Source: Chloroflexota bacterium (GTDB lineage Bacteria; Chloroflexota; UBA11872; VXOZ01). From it: a stretch of DNA of 64,000 nucleotides. Shown piece by piece: positions 17,453-26,830 of the stretch. The DNA is taken from assembly GCA_958295775.1 (NCBI GenBank), contig CATQHC010000009.1, positions 372,001 to 436,000 of the forward strand. The letters run 5' to 3'. The position numbers and the translations under genes were made by a program. The notes under the pieces are model-generated. The model searched no databases, was not told the DNA's origin, and was given only the letters and a program-made list of their open reading frames with translations. Each line of letters opens with the position of its first letter. The stretch's first letter is position 1.

Positions 17453-17496
17453 ACAGCTTTCCCCTGGATACCACCATGCGCTCAGGGTTGATGTGA
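17449..17496 (+). pseudogene. Remnant of a PIN-domain (VapC-like) toxin
   Basis: GTG 17449 overlaps the antitoxin stop and encodes 15 residues ending at TGA 17496. The peptide VNSFPLDTTMRSGLM resembles the start of PIN toxins (FLLDTNVLSEL), with the first acidic Asp kept. The rest of the domain is not found in the 370 bases downstream, in any frame that I could see. Similarity over so few residues is suggestive only. Confidence 0.45.
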
Positions 17497-17693
17497 GACG
17501 CTCCCTACTACCGACCTGTTCTTGTCCGCTTTTCAACAACGCCGGCCGTTTACTCCCGCCGTGCGGCGCGTGACGCAGCACCGGTTCTACGTGTGGTATG
17601 CTATATTAATCCCCTTGGTTGAACGCCTTAGCCTATCCCGCTCTCTTAATTGCCGAACCGCGGTAATTCCACCGAAAACGACCCTATTTTTCC

Positions 17694-17722
17694 TTGACAC
17701 CCTATATCTTGTTATCTATAAT
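17694..17722 (+). promoter_or_regulatory. Consensus sigma-70-type promoter of nrdJ
   Basis: TTGACA at 17694-17699 and TATAAT at 17717-17722 are both perfect and are 17 bases apart. The transcript would start near 17730, leaving a leader of about 140 bases before ATG 17870. The local sequence is AT-rich. Confidence 0.85.
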
Positions 17723-17746
17723 CTCCACTACAACAAGATATACTAT
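17699..17746 (+). promoter_or_regulatory. Paired NrdR-box-like operators
   Basis: Two 16-base sites, 17699-17714 (core CTATATCTTG) and 17731-17746 (core CAAGATATAC), resemble the NrdR box (acaCwAtATaTwGtgt). Their cores start 32 bases apart, about three helical turns, as known NrdR pairs do. The first overlaps the promoter spacer and -10 region, the second the transcription start. NrdR represses ribonucleotide reductase genes when dATP is high. Confidence 0.6.
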
Positions 17747-17869
17747 GTACGCAGCACATTGAGTAGCGCAGCTACGCCGCATAGCGTATACGTTAGTCTC
17801 TAGTGCATTCCATTTCTTCCAGCAATTCGCGCAGTCTGCCACATCCACGAACCCAAGGAGATTCCAGCC

Positions 17870-20287
17870 ATGGCACTCATTCATACCAACGGCAGAAGCA
17901 CCAATGGGCGGTCCCTGCCGGAATCCAAAACCGGCACTATGCTCGAAGGCATTCGGCAGAAAGTCTTTGCCGACCGGTACTCCAACAAAGACGAGACTGG
18001 CGCCGCCTTGGAGCACTATCCGGAGCAGATGTGGCGGCGCGTGGCGCGCGGCATTGCCGCCGTGGAAGAAGAGCAGAATCGCGCCGCGTGGGAAGAAGAA
18101 TTCTACCAGGCTCTGCGGGACTTCAAGTTCGTCCCCGGCGGCCGCATTCTGGCCGGCGCGGGCACGGGCCACGAGGTCACCTTCTACAACTGCTATGTAA
18201 TCCCGTCGCCCCAAGACAGCCGCGGCGGCATTCTGGAGAATCTGAGCGTCATGACGGAGATCATGGCGCGCGGCGGCGGCGTGGGCATCAATCTTTCCAG
18301 TCTACGGCCGCGCGGCTCTTACATTCGCTCAGTCAACGGCACCGCCAGCGGCCCGTGCTCGTGGGGTGAGTTGTACTCGGTGGCCACCGGCGACGTCATT
18401 CAACAGGGCGGCTCGCGCCGCGGCGCGCTCATGCTCATGCTGGACGATTGGCATCCGGACATCGAGGAGTTCATCACGGTCAAGACCGATCTCTCCCGCA
18501 TCAACCACGCCAACCTTTCCATCTGCGCTTCGGATTCCTTCATGGAAGCCGTCAAGCGCGATGGCAATTGGGACCTCGTCTTCCCGGACACGACCGATCC
18601 GGAATACGACGAAATCTGGAACGGCGACCTCTCCGCATGGCGCGCCCTGGGTAAGGGCGTCACTGTTCACCGCACGGTCAAGGCCCGCGAAATTTGGGAG
18701 AAGATCTGCGAAGCGGCCTGGCGCTCGGCGGAGCCCGGCCTGGTCTTCATGGAGCGCTACCAGAAACGCTCCAATACCTGGTACTTCGAGCAGATCCGCT
18801 GCGTGAACCCTTGCGGCGAGCAAGGTCTGCCGGAATGGGGCGTGTGCAACCTCGGCGCGCTCAATCTCGCGGCGTTCGTGGAGAACGGCGAGATGGACTA
18901 CACTCTCCTCACGAAAACTTCGAAAATCGCCATTCGTTTTCTCGATAACGTAATTGACGCGACGCCGTACTTCATTGAAGATAACGAGCGCCAGCAGCGC
19001 GAAGGCACACGGCGCACGGGCTTGGGCACAATGGGACTCGCCGACGCCCTCATTAAGATGAAAGTGCGCTACGGCAGCAGAGAGTCCCTGCCGGTAATTG
19101 AACGCATCTATCGGACGATTCGGGATGCTTCCTATAGCGCTTCGGTCGACATTGCCAAGGAGAAAGGCGCGTTTCCGCAATTTGAAGCCGAAAAGTTCAT
19201 GCGGGGTTCGTTCATCAAGCAGCTACCCGAGGCACTGCGGGATCAGATTGCCACCTACGGCGTCCGTAACGGGGTTCTGCTCACGCAAGCGCCTACCGGC
19301 ACAACGTCACTGCTCTCCGGCGTATCCAGCGGCATTGAGCCCGTGTTCGACTTCGCCATGAAGCGCGTCGACCGCACCGGCGAGCACATCCTCTACCACC
19401 CGCTCTTCAAAGAGTGGAAAGACGCGCACGACGGCGAGCCCGTGCCCGACTATTTTGCCGCCAGCAACGACCTGGGGCCGGAGGACCACGTGCGCGTGCA
19501 GGCGGTAGTGCAGGAATATACCGACTCCAGCATTTCGAAAACCGTGAATGCGCCGAATTCCTATGAGGTAGCAGACGTCGATGAACTCTATACCCTTGCC
19601 TACGACCTGGGTTGCAAGGGCATTACCTTCTTCCGCGACGGCTCCCGCACGCCGGTGCTCTCCCGCGTGGAGGAGAAGAAGGAAGAGGAAAATAAGAAGA
19701 GTGCTGATAGCGAGCAAGCCAAAGGCGCGGCGGTACCGATAGAGATGCACCCCCGTAAACGTCCGGCGGTGGTTTCCGGCGTGACCGTAGAGAAAGTCAC
19801 CGCACGCGGCGACCTCTACGTGACCATCAATTCCACCGGCGAAGGCGAAGATCGCCGTCCCATCGAGATCTTCTTGACGCTTGGCAAAGCCGGTACGGCG
19901 GACCAGGCATACCTGGAGGCGTTAGCGCGCTCGATCACGCTCGGCCTGCGGAGCGGCGTGCCAATCAAGCAGTATCACAAGCACCTGCGCGGCATCGGCT
20001 CGGTGGACGTGATGGGCATCGGCCCCAACCGCGTCCTGTCGATACCCGACGCCATCGCGCAAGTAATTGCCGAAATCTATGACATCCCTACAGCCGCAAA
20101 CGGCATGAACGGCGCCACTACTGACGATGAGGCGTCGGTGGTACAGCTCGGCTTGGCTGGACCTAAGACTGAGCACCAGAAGCACGAGTCTCGACATGGC
20201 GAGATCTGCCCGGACTGCGGTGCGGCCGGCGTGGTCTACGAGGAGGGCTGCGAAAAGTGTCTCGTCTGTGGGTACTCACGCTGCTGA
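17870..20287 (+). CDS. nrdJ: Vitamin B12-dependent (class II) ribonucleoside-diphosphate reductase
   Basis: The 805-residue enzyme reduces ribonucleotides to deoxyribonucleotides with adenosylcobalamin, so it works with or without oxygen. The radical site NPCGEQ has Cys315 and Glu317. A paired cysteine is in WGVCNLGALNL, and TAPTGTTS-type residues occur as LTQAPTGTTSLLSGVSSG. The C-terminal CPDC and CEKCLVCGYSRC provide the shuttle cysteines or zinc site. The start at 17870 follows CAAGGAGATTCCAGCC. It stands alone behind its own NrdR-box promoter. A hairpin follows the stop. Confidence 0.93.
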   Translation: MALIHTNGRSTNGRSLPESKTGTMLEGIRQKVFADRYSNKDETGAALEHYPEQMWRRVARGIAAVEEEQNRAAWEEEFYQALRDFKFVPGGRILAGAGTGHEVTFYNCYVIPSPQDSRGGILENLSVMTEIMARGGGVGINLSSLRPRGSYIRSVNGTASGPCSWGELYSVATGDVIQQGGSRRGALMLMLDDWHPDIEEFITVKTDLSRINHANLSICASDSFMEAVKRDGNWDLVFPDTTDPEYDEIWNGDLSAWRALGKGVTVHRTVKAREIWEKICEAAWRSAEPGLVFMERYQKRSNTWYFEQIRCVNPCGEQGLPEWGVCNLGALNLAAFVENGEMDYTLLTKTSKIAIRFLDNVIDATPYFIEDNERQQREGTRRTGLGTMGLADALIKMKVRYGSRESLPVIERIYRTIRDASYSASVDIAKEKGAFPQFEAEKFMRGSFIKQLPEALRDQIATYGVRNGVLLTQAPTGTTSLLSGVSSGIEPVFDFAMKRVDRTGEHILYHPLFKEWKDAHDGEPVPDYFAASNDLGPEDHVRVQAVVQEYTDSSISKTVNAPNSYEVADVDELYTLAYDLGCKGITFFRDGSRTPVLSRVEEKKEEENKKSADSEQAKGAAVPIEMHPRKRPAVVSGVTVEKVTARGDLYVTINSTGEGEDRRPIEIFLTLGKAGTADQAYLEALARSITLGLRSGVPIKQYHKHLRGIGSVDVMGIGPNRVLSIPDAIAQVIAEIYDIPTAANGMNGATTDDEASVVQLGLAGPKTEHQKHESRHGEICPDCGAAGVVYEEGCEKCLVCGYSRC

Positions 20288-20304
20288 CAGTGGTTTAAAC
20301 GCGA

Positions 20305-20346
20305 GGCGCTGGAATCTGGACCGGAGTTAACCAAGCTTCCAGCGCC
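20305..20346 (+). terminator. Hairpin after nrdJ
   Basis: GGCGCTGGAA (20305-20314) pairs perfectly with TTCCAGCGCC (20337-20346). No T-run follows, so it may stabilise the mRNA end or act with Rho rather than terminate alone. Confidence 0.5.
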
Positions 20347-20487
20347 GGTGTCGCGCCAGAGCCTGACTGCCAAAGCAAACCGCATTCTTGACGACAGGCG
20401 TGCGCCAGGCATGGGCAATCGTGCCGGGGATGGCCGCACCCAAGCACAGATACGCAGTGTCTCTCATCCTTGAGGGGGGTAGTCCCG

Positions 20488-20916
20488 GTGGACATGGTGA
20501 GGAAATTGCTTGCGGCATTTCACTTTGCAGTCGCGCTGCTGGTGGCAGTGCACTTTGTGTTCAATTCTTTCTACCGAGACTCGTTAGACACTGTCGATGT
20601 TTGGGGAATCTTGGATTGGCCGATCGCGCTTGCCATTGTGACTGCATTTCTCGTCCACTTCCAACGCAAGCGCGCCTTGGACCGGCAGCGAACGGAACAG
20701 GCCATTACCCAAGAGTACGTGGAAGCCAATGCAGCGACGTACGTGACCGCAGTCTTGGCGCTGTGGTTTTTCTCTAACTGGTTCAACTTCCTCAACTACG
20801 GCGCCGAAGGGGAGTCGACCGTCAATGCGATCATATGGGCGCTAGTCGATGTACTTGTAGTCCTGGTTTCAAGTGCCACCGGCCGCTATCTCTGGCGTAG
20901 CGCCGGCAACCAATGA
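20488..20916 (+). CDS. Small integral membrane protein of unknown function
   Basis: About 142 residues with hydrophobic segments at the N-terminus (LLAAFHFAVALLVAVHFVF), near LDWPIALAIVTAFLVHF, around TAVLALWFFSNWFNFL and near the C-terminus (IIWALVDVLVVLVSS), which predicts four membrane helices. I do not recognise the family. GTG 20488 is chosen with GAGGGGGG upstream; ATG 20494 is equally possible and a TTG at 20470 would lengthen it. It follows nrdJ in the same direction after 200 bases. Confidence 0.65.
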   Translation: MDMVRKLLAAFHFAVALLVAVHFVFNSFYRDSLDTVDVWGILDWPIALAIVTAFLVHFQRKRALDRQRTEQAITQEYVEANAATYVTAVLALWFFSNWFNFLNYGAEGESTVNAIIWALVDVLVVLVSSATGRYLWRSAGNQ

Positions 20917-21177
20917 GCCGAATCCGGCCTCTATGCGGTCACAGAGTACATCCTACGACGAATGTATGCAGGTCATAGAGTGAAAGGCATCTAAGTAATC
21001 TAGAGATCCCTTCTCAAGACAGCAGTGCGTTTCCGCCGCAGCACGCCAGCCTCCAGCACTGTGGCAGAGGTGCCCTGCCCCTCTCGCCGGCACGCCCTGT
21101 AAGCATTGCGGGGCGTGTTGGTTTCTGTGCGCCGCGCAGAGCCCCGGCGGGCGGGTGTGTGGCATTCGCCGGAATCT

Positions 21178-21945
21178 CTACCCGGCGGCCAGTTCCGCAA
21201 GCGCGAACGAAAGGGCGAGGTAAACGGATAAGCCGGTGTAGCCTAGCGTGGCAGTATAAGCGGAGTCAGCGCGCATCCTTACTACTACCAGGTAGATGCC
21301 CATTACGACCAAAGCCACCGCCGGCTGCCAGTACACACCCTGAATCGCAAGCTGCGGCAGTGCGAAGAATAGCGCGCAGACGAGCCCGCCTACCCAGACT
21401 CCCAAGCGCGCCACCAGTAATGGGTAACTAAAGCCAAACATCAGCATTCCCACCAGCAGCGCCGTGAGCGGCACGCTTACGCAATACAGAATTATGTCGA
21501 TAGGCGAGAAGAATCCCGCGGGCGGCTCCAAGAGCGGCAGCGGATAGTTGGACCAACCAAGGGCAAACCGCAGCAAGAATGTCAACAAGACCGCGGCAAG
21601 CACCACCACTGCCAGTACCCATACAGGATTCTGACGAGTGAAGGCCAGCGCCTCCAGCGGTGCGCCGCGGTAGCGTTTTGCCACTATGCGGAACGCGATT
21701 GCCGCGGCAACCAGTATGGGGATTAGCAGCGCTACCGCAACCATAGCGCCAGGGGCGAAACTTGTGCCGCGTAACGTTGGGGGAGTCACCGCGCCCAGAA
21801 AGCGGAGCGGAGATATTGCCGTATAAAGGTCGAGGAGCACCCGGCTGAATTGCGCTAAGACCAGCCAAACCAACCAAATCAGCACAACCGCTAGGCTTCC
21901 CCAGGGAAGTTGAATTTCACCGCGATCTTGATCCTTCGGCCTCAC
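21178..21945 (-). CDS. Polytopic membrane protein, third gene of the MoxR/VWA operon
   Basis: A 255-residue protein with about six hydrophobic helices (SLAVVLIWLVWLVLAQF, MVAVALLIPILVAAAIAF, VWVLAVVVLAAVLLTFLL and others). The GTG start at 21945 follows AAGGAG by six bases and lies 18 bases after the VWA gene stop, so it belongs to that operon. The family is not recognised. Its place suggests a membrane platform or target for the AAA+/VWA pair. Confidence 0.65.
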   Translation of the reverse strand: MRPKDQDRGEIQLPWGSLAVVLIWLVWLVLAQFSRVLLDLYTAISPLRFLGAVTPPTLRGTSFAPGAMVAVALLIPILVAAAIAFRIVAKRYRGAPLEALAFTRQNPVWVLAVVVLAAVLLTFLLRFALGWSNYPLPLLEPPAGFFSPIDIILYCVSVPLTALLVGMLMFGFSYPLLVARLGVWVGGLVCALFFALPQLAIQGVYWQPAVALVVMGIYLVVVRMRADSAYTATLGYTGLSVYLALSFALAELAAG

Positions 21946-21962
21946 CGTCTGCTCCTTGCTGC

Positions 21963-23963
21963 CTAGACGCCGCGTATGCGGCGTTCGATTGTAGTCTGTA
22001 TCATGCGGGGCAAGCGCGTCACGTCCGGCACCACTACCGTCTGCAAACAACGCAGAAACTTGCCATCCGCTTCCACCACGTAAGACTCACTCAGCGCATC
22101 CCCGGGTACACCGATCCCAAAGACAATTATGCCCAACCCATCGCCGGCGCCGACCATGCCGTTGCGTCGCTCCACCTGAAACAGCACCTCCTGCAGTTTG
22201 CGGCGATTGGACGAGATCCCGTCCGTCAAGACTAATACCGTCTTGAATCCCTTCTGCTCTTGTATGTCCTGTACCGCTTGGCGCATGGCGCCGGCGTCGT
22301 CCGTCTTCTTGTGCGGATACTCAAACATTGTCCGAAAGAGGCCGCTCAGGTCTCTAGGTGTGTACGTGCGTTCGTTGGCGACAACCTGGGTCGTGAACGT
22401 GCACTCCTCAAACGTGCGCAGCCGCCATACGTCCTCCGAGAACGCCATCATCTGATATGGGATGCGCAAACGCTCATGGATCTCCGCAAAGATCACGGCG
22501 GCATCGACCGTATGGTCGAACTTGCGGGTCGAGTACCCCTTCGCGACCATACTTCCACTCACGTCCATCAGGATAATAGCAGCAAAGTCCTTCTGATGGT
22601 CGGCGCGCGGCGTACGCACACCCTTCAGGAAGGCTTGTTCGGGAGAGACCACCAGCCGCTCCACGTGGTCGGTGTCGATTTCGCCGCTATCGCCGCCGCG
22701 ACGGCGGCGGGGGCGCCGACCCGGCTCCACAGTGCCAAAGCGGCGGCGCATCATGATCTCCCTGAGGCCCTTGCTTCCGGCCTCGCCATTGAGCGACCGC
22801 CGGATCGCGGGCTCTAAGCGCCTCACGGCGGTCCGGTAGTCGAAGGTCGTGTAATCCGTCTTGGGCGCCGCTGGTCTTTCGCCCAGGCCCTGCATGATCG
22901 TCCGCGGCATCGGGTTTAGCCCCCCCGGCTGCGGCTTGAACATACGTGGATCGATCAATTGAGGAGGGCCCTGACGATCCAGTCTCTGCCGCTTCATTGG
23001 GTCCCCATCACGGCGGAGCTCGGCACGCTCGTCCGGACTGCTCTCCACCTTGGCCGGGCCACCCTCTTCATTGGCCGGCGCCGGCAAGGGTTCGTCGTCG
23101 TTCTGCTGGGTCGGAGAATTCTCCATCTCTGCGTCATCACGTGCGCTTGGCGACGTGCCGGCCTCCGCATCGACATCTAATTCAATGTGCAATTCGCCCA
23201 CGGCCTCCGCAACGTCCTCCGGCGCAGCAGCTTCGTCCGCAGCAGGGCGGTCGTTCTCCGGTCGATTCTGCGTACGACGGCTGTCATCTTCGATCAGTTC
23301 GTTGAGAATTGGCAGCATGCGCCGCGCGAGCACATCCAGCATTTGGGGCAGAGCGTCCCGTTGCAGCGCGTCCCGGACACCAGGCCACAGCACGTCAACG
23401 TAGCGGTTAGCGGTGCTCCCAATGTGCATAGGACGCACGCCCTCCGGCCACGTCTCGTAGAGCCAACACTCCATGAGGCCCTGCTGCACCTGTTCACGCA
23501 GAGGAGTGCTGCGCCGCCTGGCGGACGTCCATTGCGGGTTATCCGCATACAAAGCCCGCAGGAATCGTGCGGAGCCCGGATGCCGCTGAAGATGCATGCG
23601 GTTCACGCGCAATTCGTTCACTAAGCGCGCAAACGGCATCACGGCGGCAAACGCTACCGGCGCAATGCGCGAGAAGCTCTGCAACGCACGTTCTCCCATC
23701 ACACCTGTGTGTTCTGCTTCAGCCATTTGCTGGCAAATTGCGCCCACTACGCTCGTACCGTTCCAAGTGTCCAGCACCCGCACGGGATAGGTCAGCGTGT
23801 GCGCGCGGGCGATGTAGGCCCATTCGCTGCCGGCAACCACGTTCAGGCGCGAATCCCGGAGTATGAGCCGGGCCAGTGCCACAACTTCCCCTTGCGCGTA
23901 GCGCGTATTGCGTACGCGCGTCTCAAACTGGGTTGCCGAGTTCGGTGTGATGGTTGTCGCCAT
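21963..23963 (-). CDS. VWA-domain protein paired with a MoxR-like AAA+ ATPase
   Basis: A 666-residue protein with a C-terminal von Willebrand A domain. The MIDAS motif is DVSGSM near residue 470, with the conserved Thr and Asp following (TDGISSNRR). A long middle stretch is very rich in Glu, Asp, Gln and Pro and is probably disordered; an Arg-rich patch GRRPRRRRGGDSG precedes the VWA domain. The start lies only two bases after the AAA+ gene stop, so the two are translationally coupled. In known systems the VWA protein is a substrate adaptor for the ATPase, as in CoxD/CoxE, CobS/CobT and NorQ/NorD. The target here is unknown. Confidence 0.82.
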   Translation of the reverse strand: MATTITPNSATQFETRVRNTRYAQGEVVALARLILRDSRLNVVAGSEWAYIARAHTLTYPVRVLDTWNGTSVVGAICQQMAEAEHTGVMGERALQSFSRIAPVAFAAVMPFARLVNELRVNRMHLQRHPGSARFLRALYADNPQWTSARRRSTPLREQVQQGLMECWLYETWPEGVRPMHIGSTANRYVDVLWPGVRDALQRDALPQMLDVLARRMLPILNELIEDDSRRTQNRPENDRPAADEAAAPEDVAEAVGELHIELDVDAEAGTSPSARDDAEMENSPTQQNDDEPLPAPANEEGGPAKVESSPDERAELRRDGDPMKRQRLDRQGPPQLIDPRMFKPQPGGLNPMPRTIMQGLGERPAAPKTDYTTFDYRTAVRRLEPAIRRSLNGEAGSKGLREIMMRRRFGTVEPGRRPRRRRGGDSGEIDTDHVERLVVSPEQAFLKGVRTPRADHQKDFAAIILMDVSGSMVAKGYSTRKFDHTVDAAVIFAEIHERLRIPYQMMAFSEDVWRLRTFEECTFTTQVVANERTYTPRDLSGLFRTMFEYPHKKTDDAGAMRQAVQDIQEQKGFKTVLVLTDGISSNRRKLQEVLFQVERRNGMVGAGDGLGIIVFGIGVPGDALSESYVVEADGKFLRCLQTVVVPDVTRLPRMIQTTIERRIRGV

Positions 23964-23965
23964 AG

Positions 23966-26449
23966 CTACTCTGCCGTTACGTTGTACTGCAAGAGGAGGG
24001 CTTCCAGTACGCGCCGCGCGGTTGGCGTCGCCGCCGAGAGCACACCCTCTTGAAAGCGTCCCACTAGGCCCGCGCCGTCATCTGCATTCTGCGCAATTGC
24101 CACAAGCTCGGCGGTGCTCCAGTTTCCCGCAGCCGCCACGGCTGCGATCAATTCGGGCGAGACGGCATCCTGCCAAATGCCTTCTTGTTCCAGGTCGGCG
24201 GGCACCGCGCCGGCCGCCCAGCGTCGACACTGACCGACGAAATCAACCACCGAGCGCAGCGCCGGCGCCGGCAGGCTGCGCCCGACACTGCGGAGAATGG
24301 CGAGTTCCTCTCCGGGAGCGGGATACGCAAGCTCGAGAATCGCCCCAAAGCGATTCTCGACGCCCTCATTGAGCGGCTTCACACCCGGCCCCTCGGGCTG
24401 ACCGGTTGCGATCAAACGAAATTGCGGATGCGCGGTTACGGTTCTCCCATCCGGCAGTGTGAGCCGCCGGCCCTTGTCGAAGAGACTGTTCAGCAAAGAG
24501 TGAACGTCCGAGTAGGCGAGATTGTAGTCGTTTACCAACACCATGTAGCCTTTGATGATGGCTTCAAGGAAGGCCTGCACCGTCCATTGCGTCTCTCCGG
24601 TGCGCAAGCGGCGGCTGACTAACAGGTCGTGCTTTGACGTTTCACCCGTGAACGAGAGCTCAACCAACGGCACCTGGCGCAGGCGTGCGAGCGAGCGCAC
24701 GAGCGCGGACTTTCCGCTCCCTGGCGGGCCCTTAATGTAAACGGGCCGATCGAGTACGAGCGCTGCCTCCAACAGCCGCAATGCCGTCCAACTCGAGCGT
24801 GTAAAGCACGGCAACGCCACTTCTGCCGCCGGCAGGTTGCCGATGGGTCGGGGCACTGTAATGCCAAACTCAGCGCCCAAGGTAGCCTCCAGTTCGTCCA
24901 GGCGCGCCGGATCAGTAATCTCAAATCCATTGGCGTCCCACGCTTGCAGACGCAGGCCCAGCGCCATGGGGTTGCCCGCCCAGCTATAGAGCGGCTCGCG
25001 CAGCAGCAGACGGGTGCCGTCCGGCAAGGTGCAATCGTAGCGCGCCAGCGCCGGCTGTGCGCCGGGCGCATCGTCCGCAAGCGGCTGATAGACCTCGTTC
25101 TCCAGACCACCCGCGCGACTCTCAGTCGCTTCGCCCTGCGCCAACGGCAGGGAAGTGTGCACAATACTCGCAAGGGGAACGACACTTTCCTCAGGCACCG
25201 TAATTTCAGGGAGCAGCACGCCGCTCACGCGACGGCGGGTGCGCGCCGGCCAAGAAACATTGCGGAGCGACTTCTCGACAATTTCGGCAGCCTCCTGCCG
25301 CGCTTCCGGCGGCGCTAGCGTCAGGATGGCATCTCGCGCAACCGCGGCCAAGCTGAAACCGGTCAGGCTGCACACGCTGAGCCAGTGCACCAGCGAGCGG
25401 GTGGACACGCGGTCGCGCATGATCCCGCCCACTTCCGGATGGCTCCGCAACTCTGCCGCTGCCGCCGCGACCGCCGCACACGCCTCCTGCGGCGGCATGG
25501 CATCCACTTGCGCCAACACGGCAACCCGCTGTAACTCGTGAAATACCGCCTCAGCCTCCTCTGCCGGCGGCAAGAAGTCCATAGCCACGTTGCCGGTGCC
25601 GTGACCGAAACGCCGTTCCCACGTGACGCCGATCTCAAGCGTGCCGGTATAGTTGGGGTTAGCGGTGGCAATGACGCCGAACTGCGGGTGCACGGGCACG
25701 GTCACGTTGCCCCACTCGCTCCCCGAGAGCACCACCTGGCGGGCGTCCAGCGCCTGCGTGAAGACGCTTAGCAGGTCCTGGGGGATTATGTTCACCTCAT
25801 TCAACAACAGCTTCTTACCGGTGAGCATGGCATCCACCGCCGGGCCGAGCAGGGTTGCCGTGCTGTGCGCCTGGCTGCCGGCCTGAGTGACCACCTCCAC
25901 CGACTGATAGAAGTCGCTCAGCGCGGTATCGCCACTGAACGTAATCTCGACACACGGCTCGTTCGCAAGGAAACAGAAGGTCTTAGCCAGCGTCGTCTTG
26001 CCGCATCCGGTGGGCCCGGTAAGCAGAATAGAAGGGTTTGTCTGCTTTGTGGAAGTAGCCAAACTCGACGAAGACGCGGAGTCCGTGCTCATTACGTGTG
26101 CCATCTGCCTGAGCGTTGCCGTCATGCTCGCGGTGCAGTAGCGAAACACCTCATGTTCGCGGGGAACTGCGCTTGCAAAGCTGCGCGCGCCGTCCCACCC
26201 GTCAAACTGGCTGGGAATCTCGTCGTGCGCCGAATCTTCGGTGCGCCCTAAGGCGAGCGAGAGCGGGGGCATGCGGCGCCGGTACGTTTCGTTGCCCAGG
26301 GCAAACGCGTCCTCGTAGAGCAGGACTCCGCCGCCAAGATCATGCAGCGGCCTGCCGGAGTCTGAGGGGTCGCGCTGTGCCGAACGCACCGCGGGCTCAA
26401 TCTCCTCTTCCTCGCGACTGCCCAGGAGCCCGCTCAAAATATTCCGCAT
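23966..26449 (-). CDS. Tandem-AAA+ (MoxR/midasin-like) ATPase
   Basis: An 827-residue protein with two AAA+ modules in one chain. The first has Walker A GPTGCGKTT and a Walker B-like KLLLNEVNI, followed by IATANPNYTG. The second has Walker A GPPGSGKSA and YMVLVNDYNLA, followed by IATGQPEGPG. The N and D residues in the B motifs resemble the midasin/dynein-like AAA_5 type, in which tandem modules are normal, whereas ordinary MoxR proteins have a single module. It is the first gene of the operon with the VWA protein. Its probable work is remodelling of protein complexes or metal-centre maturation. Confidence 0.8.
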   Translation of the reverse strand: MRNILSGLLGSREEEEIEPAVRSAQRDPSDSGRPLHDLGGGVLLYEDAFALGNETYRRRMPPLSLALGRTEDSAHDEIPSQFDGWDGARSFASAVPREHEVFRYCTASMTATLRQMAHVMSTDSASSSSLATSTKQTNPSILLTGPTGCGKTTLAKTFCFLANEPCVEITFSGDTALSDFYQSVEVVTQAGSQAHSTATLLGPAVDAMLTGKKLLLNEVNIIPQDLLSVFTQALDARQVVLSGSEWGNVTVPVHPQFGVIATANPNYTGTLEIGVTWERRFGHGTGNVAMDFLPPAEEAEAVFHELQRVAVLAQVDAMPPQEACAAVAAAAAELRSHPEVGGIMRDRVSTRSLVHWLSVCSLTGFSLAAVARDAILTLAPPEARQEAAEIVEKSLRNVSWPARTRRRVSGVLLPEITVPEESVVPLASIVHTSLPLAQGEATESRAGGLENEVYQPLADDAPGAQPALARYDCTLPDGTRLLLREPLYSWAGNPMALGLRLQAWDANGFEITDPARLDELEATLGAEFGITVPRPIGNLPAAEVALPCFTRSSWTALRLLEAALVLDRPVYIKGPPGSGKSALVRSLARLRQVPLVELSFTGETSKHDLLVSRRLRTGETQWTVQAFLEAIIKGYMVLVNDYNLAYSDVHSLLNSLFDKGRRLTLPDGRTVTAHPQFRLIATGQPEGPGVKPLNEGVENRFGAILELAYPAPGEELAILRSVGRSLPAPALRSVVDFVGQCRRWAAGAVPADLEQEGIWQDAVSPELIAAVAAAGNWSTAELVAIAQNADDGAGLVGRFQEGVLSAATPTARRVLEALLLQYNVTAE

Positions 26450-26718
26450 GCGTCCGTAACTCTCTTCCGTCTACTTGACGCTCACGCAGTAGCGCGCCTG
26501 CCGCCTACGCCATCAGCAACTCGGACGGCCGTCTCTCCCCCGCCGTAAACGCGGGGGACAAGCAAGACCGTTATTCCACATTATAGCGTCATCACAGATG
26601 TCCTAGCGGCCTGGGCAAGGTTCGCTCCACCCGCGCCGAGCGGCAGCGTCAAGCGTAGCTGCGGCGGGACGCTGGAGTGCCTTGGTTTGATTGAGTCTGC
26701 CACCGCTGGAGGAAGCTG

Positions 26719-26757
26719 GGAGAAAAAGAGAAGGGACGCGGTTTATCGCGTCCCTTC
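26719..26757 (-). terminator. Rho-independent terminator for the minus-strand lipoprotein gene
   Basis: GAAGGGACGCG (26730-26740) and CGCGTCCCTTC (26747-26757) form an 11-base-pair stem around GTTTAT. On the minus strand the stem is followed by TCTTTTTCTCCC, a T-rich tail. It lies in the 380-base gap between the AAA+ operon and the lipoprotein gene; I see no gene in that gap. Confidence 0.75.
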
Positions 26758-26830
26758 CCATCCCTCTTGTGCTCAAAGAGCGAAGCCAAGCCAACGAGAG
26801 GGCATGAGGGCGGCCCTCTCTTAGCGGCGC

